Source: Acinetobacter kanungonis
GTDB lineage: Bacteria; Pseudomonadota; Gammaproteobacteria; Pseudomonadales; Moraxellaceae
Reading direction: 5' to 3'
DNA length: 64,000 nt
Assembly: GCF_009939195.1 (NCBI RefSeq)
Contig: NZ_JAACKC010000007.1
Span: 62,001-126,000 of the forward strand
Part shown: in pieces, positions 55,763 through 64,000 of the stretch
How the letters are laid out: every line of letters starts with the position of its first letter
Position numbering within the stretch: the first letter of the stretch is position 1
Made by a program: the position numbers and the translations under genes
The notes under the pieces: model-generated
What the model saw: the letters and a program-made list of their open reading frames with translations, nothing else
What the model was told of the DNA's origin: nothing
Databases searched by the model: none

Positions 55763-56128
55763 TTAAGTCAAATTACACTGCACATTATACTTCTTTAAAA
55801 TCATCATTTCTTTTGATGACATAACCTGTTGAATTACATCTCGCTTAGTCAAATTACGATATTGCGCGTCTAAAGAACTTCTATTTTTATCAGCCGCAGT
55901 ATAAAGCTGATCAACATAACGCCCCACAATGCCACAATAACGTGTTTGCTGCTCTGCGGTAAAACTGGTTTGCTGCGGATTAAGTTGGCCAAAAAACTGA
56001 CGAACATCCGCCTTGTATGTGCGATTAATTTTATCAACTGCAACCACATAATCTTCGACACTTGCAAAAGCTGAACCACAAGAAACAGCAAGCCAAAGTG
56101 CTGCTAGAAACTGGACTTTATTCTTCAT
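55763..56128 (-). CDS. Hypothetical exported protein
   Basis: The ATG at 56128 gives 121 residues with a signal peptide (KNKVQFLAALWLAVSCGSAFA). The mature part is helical with two cysteines (RYCGIVG and YNVQCNLT) that could form a disulfide in the periplasm. No domain recognised. Alone between convergent yqeY and the upstream GFA-type gene. Confidence 0.7.
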   Translation of the reverse strand: MKNKVQFLAALWLAVSCGSAFASVEDYVVAVDKINRTYKADVRQFFGQLNPQQTSFTAEQQTRYCGIVGRYVDQLYTAADKNRSSLDAQYRNLTKRDVIQQVMSSKEMMILKKYNVQCNLT

Positions 56129-56199
56129 TAGAACCATTAAAATCAAAAAAATGATTGAACATCATGATACAGCGCGGACTCATGCAAAACTAGCGCAGA

Positions 56200-56565
56200 T
56201 TATTTTATTTGAATAAATTCAGGCTTATATTGCTTATATGCCTCTTCAGTGGGCGCAGGAATCTGCCCCAGAGTTACTGTGCCCAAGCGTAATCGAATCA
56301 CATCAGGCAAGTCTACACGATAGGAAAAAATAGGACTGCCGCACTCCTGACAAAAAACACGTGCCTTATTCGGACTATGAAAATACTCTTTCAGCACTTT
56401 TACACCACGCACAATTTCAAACAGTGACTTTTGCAATGGACTATTCCACCCTGCAAAACCACCTTGCGCTCGCTGGCAATGCTGACAATAACATAGAATT
56501 GTTTTTTCAATTTCCCCATGATAACGGTAACTGACCGTACCACATAAACACTGTCCTTCGATCAT
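56200..56565 (-). CDS. GFA family zinc-binding protein (glutathione-dependent formaldehyde-activating-like)
   Basis: The ATG at 56565 follows GGGGAG with a good spacing and gives 121 residues. Zinc-binding cysteines occur in QCLCGTVSY, CYCQHCQRAQGG and VFCQECGSPIF. This is the GFA/CENP-V-like fold. Its name derives from a glutathione-formaldehyde adduct enzyme, but most members have no proven activity. Confidence 0.88.
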   Translation of the reverse strand: MIEGQCLCGTVSYRYHGEIEKTILCYCQHCQRAQGGFAGWNSPLQKSLFEIVRGVKVLKEYFHSPNKARVFCQECGSPIFSYRVDLPDVIRLRLGTVTLGQIPAPTEEAYKQYKPEFIQIK

Positions 56566-56618
56566 TTTATCTCCCCCTCTTGTTGTTATGTTATACAAGG
56601 ATGATGTCTATTTAATGC

Positions 56619-58064
56619 TTAAATCTTTAACTGACGTTCCTTTTGCATCTGATCAATTCGCTGTTTGAGCAGTTCAGACATTGCCGTATTGTCCTTCGCT
56701 AAACGCTGCGCATGCAATAATGATTTTATAGCACCTTCTTCTAACCCACTCCAGTACTCTACCTCTGCACGATAACGCAATACATTCACTGCACGTAAAG
56801 GTGAAGCCACATCAATATTCGCCGATTGTTGCAGCAAGCGCCATCCCGTGATATCTCGTGGATTTTGGTTCACAAAGTTTTGTACCAGTGCACTGGCTTG
56901 TACGGGTTGCTTTTGACGAATCAGTACTTCCGCCAGTTTATAGGCTAAAGCACGGTTCTCAGGCATAATCCGTGCAGGCGAAGCAATGATCTGATAAGCA
57001 TCATCTAATTTATTTTGCCCAAGATAAATATCTGTTTGAATTAAAGTGAGCAAATTGTGTAACTTATTTTGTTTTTTAAGTTGATCCAATTGCGCTTGCG
57101 CCAATACAAAATCACCTTGCTGACTATAAAATGCGGCCAAAGCCAATTGTCCTGCAAAATCCCCACGCTTCGCCAAGTTTTGTAATTGCTGTTCTGTCGC
57201 CTGATTTGACACCACCAAGGTGTACAACTTTAATATTTCAAAATTTTCATCCCGCATACTGCTTTTCACTTGCGGCAACTGATTCGCCCTTAAACGCGCC
57301 TCACTCATTCGTTCGGTAGTAAGAGGGTGTGTCAGCCAAAAATCAGGCAGAAAGCTAACTCGACTGGTGGCACGGTGCATCACTTCGAAATAATCTGCCA
57401 TACTTTGTGGGTTATAACCCGCCGCGTACATATACTGCATACCTATACGATCAGCTTCGCGCTCTTGATTACGGCTATAGCTTAACTGATTATCTAGCAA
57501 TGCAGCTTGCGATCCCATCATCACTGCAGCACCCGCATTACCATCGGCTTGTGAGGCGACCAAAGCCCCCACAATAATACCTGCCAAGGCCAACAGACTT
57601 TGCCCCTTAAATGCTTCCTGCGAGCGACTGTAATGTCGCTGGGTCACATGAGCAATCTCATGCGCCATCACCCCTGCAACCTCATCCATATTACGTGCAG
57701 AAGTAATCATGCCTGTATTTAATGCAAACAAACCACCAGGCACAGCAAAAGCGTTAATTTGAGCATCATTGACCAATACCAAACCAATCGGCTGCCCGAG
57801 CTGGGTCTGGCTGAGAATATTTGAAAATACCAATAAGAGCTGATCTTCCAGCCAAGCATTATGTGCAATCGGTAACTGATGCTGCACTTCACGATAGACT
57901 TTTTCGCCAATCATTTTTTCATTTTGACGATCAATTAAGCCTATTCCACTGCCAATTTCGGGAACATTAAACTGAGGAGTAGATGAAAAATGTGTTGCAT
58001 CCGCCCATGCGATATGAGCCATTGCACACAAACTACCAATGACGAAAAACCGTTTCAATGCCAC
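56619..58064 (-). CDS. bepA: Periplasmic M48 metalloprotease/chaperone, BepA-like
   Basis: The 481-residue precursor has a signal peptide ending near AHIAWADA. The zinc motif HEIAHVTQRH is intact, and the third ligand region is NQEREADRIGMQYM. The C-terminal half has tetratricopeptide-like repeats (LALAAFYSQQGDFVLAQAQL and so on). BepA degrades stalled outer-membrane proteins such as LptD and helps their assembly, fitting the lptD-surA genes in this window. Length is close to E. coli BepA. Confidence 0.9.
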   Translation of the reverse strand: MALKRFFVIGSLCAMAHIAWADATHFSSTPQFNVPEIGSGIGLIDRQNEKMIGEKVYREVQHQLPIAHNAWLEDQLLLVFSNILSQTQLGQPIGLVLVNDAQINAFAVPGGLFALNTGMITSARNMDEVAGVMAHEIAHVTQRHYSRSQEAFKGQSLLALAGIIVGALVASQADGNAGAAVMMGSQAALLDNQLSYSRNQEREADRIGMQYMYAAGYNPQSMADYFEVMHRATSRVSFLPDFWLTHPLTTERMSEARLRANQLPQVKSSMRDENFEILKLYTLVVSNQATEQQLQNLAKRGDFAGQLALAAFYSQQGDFVLAQAQLDQLKKQNKLHNLLTLIQTDIYLGQNKLDDAYQIIASPARIMPENRALAYKLAEVLIRQKQPVQASALVQNFVNQNPRDITGWRLLQQSANIDVASPLRAVNVLRYRAEVEYWSGLEEGAIKSLLHAQRLAKDNTAMSELLKQRIDQMQKERQLKI

Positions 58065-58142
58065 ATCTCAAAATCTTATTCGTTCTGAGCAGACTATAAC
58101 ATTGAAACAGCAAGGGATTTGCAATGATGTGTTATCAATATT

Positions 58143-59108
58143 TTAAAAGTCAGAATTGACCAAATAAGGTGGCTGACGTCCTTCCAAAGCATCAACCAAA
58201 TTACGATAAGCCAGTTCCGCCATCTTTTTACGCGTCTCCGCAGTTGCAGAACCCACATGTGGCAAGGTCACCACATTATCTAGTTGGAATAACTCTGAAT
58301 CTTGTAGTGGTTCTTTTTCGTATACATCTAATCCTGCAGCAAAGATTTTGCGTTCTTTCAGTGCCTGAATTAAGGCTTGCTCATCAATAACAGAACCACG
58401 GGCTATATTCACCAACACCGCATGTGGCTGCATTAAATCAAACTGCTCAGTAGAAATTAATGCTTTTGATTCTGCATTCAAATCTACCGCAACCACGACA
58501 AAGTCTGACTGTTGCAATAATTCATCTAAGGTACGGTATTGCGCATTCAACGGCTGCGCCATTTCTAATTTTTCACGACGGTTATGATATAAAATATTCA
58601 TATTAAAACCGTATAAGCCGCGACGTGCTATCGCAGCACCAATATTGCCTAGACCTATAATTCCCAGTGTTTTCCCGTAGATATCTTGTCCAAACTGAGC
58701 TTGAGAAACGGTACGCTTCCACTCACCTGTTTTGGTCCATTGATCTAAATATGGCACTTTACGCGCCGCACTCATCAATAATGTAAACGCCAAATCTGCC
58801 GTGGTTTCCGTTAAAACATGCGGGGTATGGCTTAACCAAATCTGGTTTTGACTTAAATAACCCACATCATAGTTGTCATAACCTACACTGACACTCGAGA
58901 TGATTTTAAGATGTTGTGCGCCAGCGAGATTACTTTCATTGAGCAAACGCCCAGCCCCGATCATGCCATCCGCATTTTGAACATGGTCTTGAATCTGCTG
59001 ATTGACGTCACTTTGCTTCGGATCAATCACCACCACATCATATTGAGCTTGTAAGCGGGTTAAAATTTCAGGGTCAATTTGGCTAAAAACAACAACTTTT
59101 TTATTCAT
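58143..59108 (-). CDS. ghrB: D-2-hydroxyacid dehydrogenase (glyoxylate/hydroxypyruvate reductase)
   Basis: The 321-residue protein has the phrases ISSVSVGYDNYDV, SHTPHVLTETTADLAF, the Rossmann GIIGLGNIGAAIARRG and the catalytic His/Glu regions VLVNIARGSVIDE and LPHVGSATAETR. It fits the GhrB/TkrA group that reduces hydroxypyruvate, glyoxylate and 2-ketogluconate with NADPH. Its start codon overlaps the end of the upstream HolD-like gene by 8 to 11 nt, depending on which of two ATGs is used. Confidence 0.85.
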   Translation of the reverse strand: MNKKVVVFSQIDPEILTRLQAQYDVVVIDPKQSDVNQQIQDHVQNADGMIGAGRLLNESNLAGAQHLKIISSVSVGYDNYDVGYLSQNQIWLSHTPHVLTETTADLAFTLLMSAARKVPYLDQWTKTGEWKRTVSQAQFGQDIYGKTLGIIGLGNIGAAIARRGLYGFNMNILYHNRREKLEMAQPLNAQYRTLDELLQQSDFVVVAVDLNAESKALISTEQFDLMQPHAVLVNIARGSVIDEQALIQALKERKIFAAGLDVYEKEPLQDSELFQLDNVVTLPHVGSATAETRKKMAELAYRNLVDALEGRQPPYLVNSDF

Positions 59109-59775
59109 CATTCATCCGTGTATTGAGTGATTTTTGCATAAACTGCCACAAGCGTTTTTTTAAAATGGGCTGCTCCAGCATTTCCTGCAAGCTCGCCAAA
59201 CGGTGTAGCTCCACCTGTTGTAAATGAGGGATATCCCCCAACGCAATCAGATCTTTGTCTACACCAATTGCATCGATAAAGCCCTGCACATAACTGCCAG
59301 CGCCTCGTCCATCTTGCATTTCACGCAAAGGAAATGGCCACTTTAATTCATGATATTCTGCGGGTATAGCCTGCTGAATGTTAACCCAAAGTTCTGCCTG
59401 AGCTTCAGTTAACTGAGAAGCATCCAACACAATGAGACAGGTAGCAAGACTTACTGCCTGTAATTCAAAAGCTTCAATTTGAATAGCTGGTTGTGATTGT
59501 AATTCGGCTGCGACTGGAGTGACTGGCTTAGGCGTTTGTTGAGCATTTTCCTTTTCAATTTCAACAAACTGAGTTAAAGCATCATCTATTTCAGGAATAT
59601 CAGATTCACCAGAGACAGGAAGCTCAACTTGACTTAGGGCTAACTCAGTAATAATTTCGGGTTGCGCTTGATCGCGCCATAAACCAGATAGCTGAGAGTG
59701 TTGTACACGCGCGAGAGTTCTAGGAATCCAAATATCGATTCCCATTGTTGCTAATATATCTCGCTGGTGCCCCAT
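59101..59775 (-). CDS. holD: Putative DNA polymerase III psi subunit (HolD-like)
   Basis: The 224-residue protein starts MGHQRDILATMGIDIWIPRTL, closely resembling the N-terminal signature of psi proteins, which bridges the clamp loader and the chi subunit. The rest is acidic and Pro-rich in the middle (residues about 55-90) and then forms an alpha/beta domain with LATCLIVLDASQLTEAQAELW. Psi proteins are short and poorly conserved, so this is a motif-level inference. It overlaps ghrB. Confidence 0.5.
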   Translation of the reverse strand: MGHQRDILATMGIDIWIPRTLARVQHSQLSGLWRDQAQPEIITELALSQVELPVSGESDIPEIDDALTQFVEIEKENAQQTPKPVTPVAAELQSQPAIQIEAFELQAVSLATCLIVLDASQLTEAQAELWVNIQQAIPAEYHELKWPFPLREMQDGRGAGSYVQGFIDAIGVDKDLIALGDIPHLQQVELHRLASLQEMLEQPILKKRLWQFMQKSLNTRMNDE

Positions 59776-59890
59776 CATCTTTATGTTCAACATCTCAATC
59801 TTTGTCGCTATTTTAACGACATTCGCTTTATTTTGCTGTGCTTTATTAAAACACTTATTGATACCTTTAAACTCTATATTTATATCTTAA

Positions 59891-61780
59891 TCACATAATC
59901 ATTAAACTATTTTTCTTCTGCATCTGCTCGACAATTTCTGAAGTTTCAAAGCCGAATCGCCAATACAACAACTCCAAAACATCCAATTCATCTTGAGTAA
60001 TGATACGGTCATTCCATAAACACAACTCTGCAATGCCCAAAATAATGAGACGATCGCGCAACAGCAATCCCGAAATATCATGCACGATTTCAGCAAGATC
60101 AATTGGCTCATCAGATATTTCTTCGTAAATATCCAACTCATCTATGGTCAGAATCTTTTTTAATATGCGCTCACGCACCGTAAGTTGGTTATCGCTATTA
60201 ATCTGCTGGACATGCAGTAAGGCATCAATCAAACGTACAATTTGCGGTTTTACTTCATCCAAGGCCGTTGGGGTATGTACTGGTAACAGGTTCAATTCAA
60301 ATTTAACCCGCTCCAACAACAACGCATCCAATAAGCCAATTTCACCATCTTCCTGAATAATGCGCGCCAGCTTAGTCACAAATTGTCGTGCAATGGTTGC
60401 TGGCATACCGCCAATGTTGGCACATGCTTCATGGAAAATAGATAAATGTACTCGGCCATCTAAATGTAGCAATGCATCAATTATGGCACGACTAACTTCA
60501 GCTTCAGCAGGAATAAACTCGCGATATTGACGAATCATCAAAATCGCTACCATCACCTCGCGCGAACCCGTGGCAGTTTGTAAGGCACGCTCAATCAACT
60601 CCGGGCGCTGCATGGTGCTGCGCACTTCTGGATTTAAGGGCTTAATCGCATCCTTAATTGCAAAGCTTATTGGAGATAAACGCAATAAAGGTAAGGGTTG
60701 TGGTGAACTCCACGGGGTGTAATATTCTGCATTGGTTTCTTCCAAAGAACGAAACAGACTAAATAATGGCTGATTTCTTAATCTTTTTAGATTTTCCAAT
60801 TGCAGGTCTTGCACCAAACCAGGATTCAACTCATAAATTCGTTGCTCAATATCAGGATGAATATTCATCCAGCTTTGTGGACTCAATGAGTTAGCAAAAC
60901 ACATATGTGAAATCGATTCTGAGTATTCACTGTGAATTTGTGAACCCGCATGATGCACATAAATACGCAACAAGGTTTGGATATTGGCATCATTCTGAAT
61001 CAGACGTTTGGTCTTTAAATCATTTCTGAAGGTACGGCTGCCTAGCGTCAGGTATTTAATGAAACGTGTCATTAATACCCCCATACTCCCAACCAACCAA
61101 ATCATACCACCCAAAGCCACTAATATGGTTTCAAATTTTTGCGGTTGATCATAACCCTGACGACTAAAGCCTAATTTCGCAACTTTACTGCCCCATTGGC
61201 TGAACGTTGTGAGACCGCTATACAAAATTTTCAATCGGGTATTGTCCGCTGTTTCGCCTGATAAAATCTGATTAAACTCATGACTTAACAAGCCGAACAA
61301 TTCAGATTCATCCAAATTTTGTAATGCCCCCCAAGTCAGAATAATTGCAATATCACGTGGTAAGAAGCCCGCAGTTAGTGCATTCACCCCTACTTCATCA
61401 GGCAGTACATAAACGGCAGGTGTATCAATGAGAAAACGCTCAGAGAGTTGTTCGGTGATTTTGAGCGCTGCAAATTCTTCAGGTGTGCTTTCAATTAGGC
61501 TTAAACGTCTTGCACGCAATTGTTTCGCTAACGAGTGGCCACCAGAACGAAAGACATAGAATTCATACAGAATGGAAGAGCCGATGATCAGCAACAATAA
61601 AGCGATGACATAGGGGCTGAGTTGATGCCAAAAAATAGATTGGCTTTGATCAAAATAATAGACCAACAACCCCAACACTGTATTAAGGATAAACATGGTC
61701 AAAAGAACAGCCAATGCACAGATACTGGCAGACCACATCATATTTTTATTTTTGATCAAAAAGCCACCCATTTCTTTCAA
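59891..61780 (-). CDS. Large M48-like membrane protein with lost zinc-binding residues
   Basis: The 629-residue protein has two N-terminal membrane helices (SASICALAVLLTMFILNTVL and SPYVIALLLLIIGSSILY), a Bet/HtpX-like peptidase region and a further membrane segment (VALGGMIWLVGSMGVLM). The expected HExxH zinc motif reads HEFNQ (LLSHEFNQILSGE), with the second histidine replaced by glutamine. The third ligand region (REFEAD-type) has become FRNDLKTKRLIQND. The family motif HPDIEQRIYELNPG is kept. It is probably a pseudoprotease. The C-terminal 250 residues are helical. The gene is divergent in sequence and in a unit of its own before purF. Confidence 0.8.
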   Translation of the reverse strand: MKEMGGFLIKNKNMMWSASICALAVLLTMFILNTVLGLLVYYFDQSQSIFWHQLSPYVIALLLLIIGSSILYEFYVFRSGGHSLAKQLRARRLSLIESTPEEFAALKITEQLSERFLIDTPAVYVLPDEVGVNALTAGFLPRDIAIILTWGALQNLDESELFGLLSHEFNQILSGETADNTRLKILYSGLTTFSQWGSKVAKLGFSRQGYDQPQKFETILVALGGMIWLVGSMGVLMTRFIKYLTLGSRTFRNDLKTKRLIQNDANIQTLLRIYVHHAGSQIHSEYSESISHMCFANSLSPQSWMNIHPDIEQRIYELNPGLVQDLQLENLKRLRNQPLFSLFRSLEETNAEYYTPWSSPQPLPLLRLSPISFAIKDAIKPLNPEVRSTMQRPELIERALQTATGSREVMVAILMIRQYREFIPAEAEVSRAIIDALLHLDGRVHLSIFHEACANIGGMPATIARQFVTKLARIIQEDGEIGLLDALLLERVKFELNLLPVHTPTALDEVKPQIVRLIDALLHVQQINSDNQLTVRERILKKILTIDELDIYEEISDEPIDLAEIVHDISGLLLRDRLIILGIAELCLWNDRIITQDELDVLELLYWRFGFETSEIVEQMQKKNSLMIM

Positions 61781-61825
61781 TGTAAAGTTCCTTTATTACA
61801 TTGTAATTCAGCCACATCATAAATG

Positions 61826-61852
61826 AAAAAGGCGGGAATTACCCACCTTTTT
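61826..61852 (-). terminator. Rho-independent terminator after purF
   Basis: AAAAAGG-C-GGG pairs with CCC-A-CCTTTTT with one mismatch; followed on the minus strand by T residues. It lies 20 nt beyond the purF stop. Confidence 0.8.
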
Positions 61853-61871
61853 CACGCAAAATCTTTGAAAA

Positions 61872-63413
61872 TTATTGCTCGGTCACACCTGTCAAATCTA
61901 CTGAAGCCGCATCGATGTTGACATCAATATAGCCATCTTTCGATTTTTTTGCGGTGTCACTACGCTTTTGTTCCAACTCATCTAGATACGCAGTATCAAT
62001 ACCACCCGCCACGTAAACACCATCAAATACAGAACAGTCAAATTCTTGTAAATCTGGTACTTTGCTGGTGCGGATTGCCGCTTTAAGGTCTTCCAAGTCT
62101 TGGAAAATTAAGCGATCTGCTTCAATAATTTCACGGATTTCTTCAACGCTACGTTCAGAAGCAATCAGCTCTTTCTTCGCAGGCATATCAATACCGTAAA
62201 CGTTTGGATATTTCACCATTGGCGCTGCCGAAGCGAAGAATACTTTTTTCGCACCAGCATCACGTGCCATTTGAATGATTTCATTACACGTCGTACCACG
62301 TACAATCGAGTCATCCACCAGCAACACATTTTTACCTTTAAACTCAAGCTCTACAGGGTTGAGCTTTTGGCGAACAGATTTTTTACGTTGCTGTTGACCT
62401 GGCATAATGAAGGTACGACCGATATAACGGTTTTTCATAAACCCTTCACGGAATTTCACACCCAACGTATTAGCCAGCTCTAATGCTGAAGTACGTGAAG
62501 TATCAGGAATAGGAATAACCACATCAATGTCGTGTTCCTGACCCCATTCATTCAGAATTTTATGTGCAAGTTTCTCACCCATTTTCAAGCGGGCTTTATA
62601 CACGGAAATACCATCAATCGTTGCATCTGGACGCGCGAAGTACACATATTCAAAAATACATGGACGGTATTGTGGATTTTCAGCACATTGCTGCGTGAAC
62701 ATTTCACCATCTGCGTTGATGAAAATCGCTTCACCTGGTGCAATATCACGCTCAACTTTAAAGCCAAGTGCCGTAATCGCAACAGATTCTGATGCAATGA
62801 TATATTCCATCTCACCCGTTTCTGTTACACGAGAACCGTAAATGAGTGGACGAATACCATTTGGATCACGGAAACCAACCAGACCTTGACCCGTAATCAT
62901 CGCAACCACGCCATAAGCACCTTTACAACGCTCATGTACACGCGAAACTACATGGAAAATATCTTCAGGAGTAGGCACTAATTTGCTACGCTTTTGCAGC
63001 TCATGCGCAAAAACGTTAAGTAATACTTCTGAATCCGAATCGGTATTCATGTGACGTAAATCTGTTTTAAACAGGTCATCATGAATTTCTTCAGCATTGG
63101 TCAAGTTACCATTGTGTGCCAAAGTAATACCGTAAGGTGAGTTTACGTAAAATGGTTGCGCTTCAGCACTGCTCGAAGAACCTGCTGTCGGGTAACGCAC
63201 ATGACCAATACCATAGTTACCCAGTAAGGCACGCATGTGACGAGTATGGAAAACATCACGCACCATGCCATTGTCTTTGCGAAGAAATAAACGTCCTTCG
63301 TGGCAAGTTACGATCCCAGCTGCATCTTGTCCACGATGTTGTAACATCGTTAATGCATCAAACAACATTTGGTTAACGGGTGATTTACCAGCTATACCAA
63401 CAACTCCACACAT
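61872..63413 (-). CDS. purF: Amidophosphoribosyltransferase
   Basis: PurF catalyses the first step of purine synthesis, PRPP to phosphoribosylamine. The mature enzyme starts with the catalytic cysteine MCGVVGIAG, where Cys2 is the amidotransferase nucleophile. The glutaminase domain shows [11 protein letters not shown], and the PRTase motif [13 protein letters not shown] is intact. The 513-residue length is normal. The adjacent cvpA gene, 24 nt upstream, is its classical operon partner. Confidence 0.97.
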   Translation of the reverse strand: MCGVVGIAGKSPVNQMLFDALTMLQHRGQDAAGIVTCHEGRLFLRKDNGMVRDVFHTRHMRALLGNYGIGHVRYPTAGSSSSAEAQPFYVNSPYGITLAHNGNLTNAEEIHDDLFKTDLRHMNTDSDSEVLLNVFAHELQKRSKLVPTPEDIFHVVSRVHERCKGAYGVVAMITGQGLVGFRDPNGIRPLIYGSRVTETGEMEYIIASESVAITALGFKVERDIAPGEAIFINADGEMFTQQCAENPQYRPCIFEYVYFARPDATIDGISVYKARLKMGEKLAHKILNEWGQEHDIDVVIPIPDTSRTSALELANTLGVKFREGFMKNRYIGRTFIMPGQQQRKKSVRQKLNPVELEFKGKNVLLVDDSIVRGTTCNEIIQMARDAGAKKVFFASAAPMVKYPNVYGIDMPAKKELIASERSVEEIREIIEADRLIFQDLEDLKAAIRTSKVPDLQEFDCSVFDGVYVAGGIDTAYLDELEQKRSDTAKKSKDGYIDVNIDAASVDLTGVTEQ

Positions 63414-63437
63414 AGCAACCTCGCAGACAAGCTAGGA

Positions 63438-64000
63438 TTAATAAAAAGGATTATTTGTTGAATTGCCTGAACGCGAATGATCTTTTGGCGTTGGTTCAGA
63501 CAAGGAGTGGGAAGATTGCTGTGTACCTTCCGACTGAATATGTTCAAGCGCTTCGTGCGCTGCGTCTTTCGATAACTGGGCAGCCCATGGCGCATAAGGC
63601 AATAAGGATTGAACGACTTTGGACTGCTTCCAGTGTGGAGAACTTTCCACCCATGGACTTAAGCCCTGCATGGTAATTAAAACCACCATCAACCCTTTCA
63701 GTGTTCCAAACGCGCCACCCGCAAGGCGATTGAGCGGACCCAACTTCAAGGTGCTTAATACACCATTTAACAATGCTGTGGCTAACCAAGTAAATACGAT
63801 GATGACCAAGACAATGAATGCAAATGCCGCTATTTTCTGAACCACTGGATCTTGACTGAGCACCCCCATTGAAGGAGCAATGAGTGCGGCATATTTAGCA
63901 CCGACAATCAGTGCAAAAATCCAACCCACCAAGTTCGCAAAGGCTTTAACAAATCCTTGTCGCAAACCGTTTAGCCCTCCAATGAGCAAAATGATCAGTA
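63438..64000 (-). CDS. cvpA: Colicin V production protein CvpA, N-terminus cut by window edge
   Basis: The frame is open to the right edge of the window and begins mid-gene with LIILLIGGLNGLRQGFVKAF, the well-known CvpA N-terminal segment, preceded by a hydrophobic stretch that starts outside the window. Four membrane helices are visible, followed by a Ser/Gln-rich tail (HIQSEGTQQSSHSLSEPTPKD). CvpA is an inner-membrane protein linked to envelope stress, found upstream of purF. The start codon is not in the window. Confidence 0.9.
   Translation of the reverse strand, partial: LIILLIGGLNGLRQGFVKAFANLVGWIFALIVGAKYAALIAPSMGVLSQDPVVQKIAAFAFIVLVIIVFTWLATALLNGVLSTLKLGPLNRLAGGAFGTLKGLMVVLITMQGLSPWVESSPHWKQSKVVQSLLPYAPWAAQLSKDAAHEALEHIQSEGTQQSSHSLSEPTPKDHSRSGNSTNNPFY

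Overview
The window is about 64 kb of AT-rich gammaproteobacterial chromosome and most probably comes from an Acinetobacter species. This is inferred from the gene order exbB-exbD-msbA-lpxK-kdsB next to parAB-rsmG, the amgK-murU pair divergent from lptD-surA, an Hfq with a long glycine-rich tail, and the protein sequences themselves. I cannot name the species. Nearly everything looks chromosomal and vertically inherited. I saw no integrase, transposase, insertion sequence, phage gene or CRISPR array.

Layout. 1-8.8 kb, minus strand: an envelope and chromosome-maintenance block holding the holB start (cut by the window edge), kdsB, lpxK, msbA, exbD, exbB, parB, parA, rsmG, then murU and amgK for peptidoglycan recycling. 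8.9-12.7 kb, plus strand: lptD and surA for outer-membrane assembly. 12.9-16.9 kb, minus strand: tsaE-mutL-miaA-hfq. 17-21 kb: two pseudouridine synthases, a RelB-like antitoxin without an obvious toxin, a GNAT acetyltransferase, a DUF441 membrane protein and metR. 22-29.6 kb: a lone mhpB-type ring-cleavage dioxygenase, an MFS exporter, a potassium channel, a PIF1-like helicase and a large PcfJ-like protein. 29.8-35.2 kb: an alcohol-oxidation locus with an iron-dependent alcohol dehydrogenase, an alpha/beta hydrolase, a GAF-type regulator and aldehyde dehydrogenase exaC. 35.3-39.8 kb: two TetR-controlled modules with visible candidate operators, and a glutamine amidotransferase-like protein. 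39.9-46.5 kb: yceI, tktA, an outer-membrane protein, metK and a 67-residue orphan. 46.8-47.1 kb: a tRNA-Leu/tRNA-Trp/tRNA-Leu operon with promoter and terminator. 47.2-53.3 kb: an atypical protein kinase overlapping a patatin phospholipase gene, a DUF815 ATPase, and an SDR/AraC/membrane-protein group. 53.8-64 kb: tsaD, rpsU, yqeY, small proteins, bepA, a psi-like (HolD) candidate, ghrB, a large M48-like protein, purF and the cvpA end.

Most transcription units are short. Overlapping start and stop codons in parA/parB, amgK/murU, tsaE/mutL, exbD/msbA, tetR/eamA, patatin/kinase and holD/ghrB point to translational coupling. The most unusual items are an M48-family protein that has lost zinc ligands, the kinase/patatin pair with altered kinase motifs, a long structured RNA element after the alcohol dehydrogenase gene, a tRNA-Trp whose acceptor stem looks atypical between twin tRNA-Leu genes, and non-coding stretches that may hold small RNAs.
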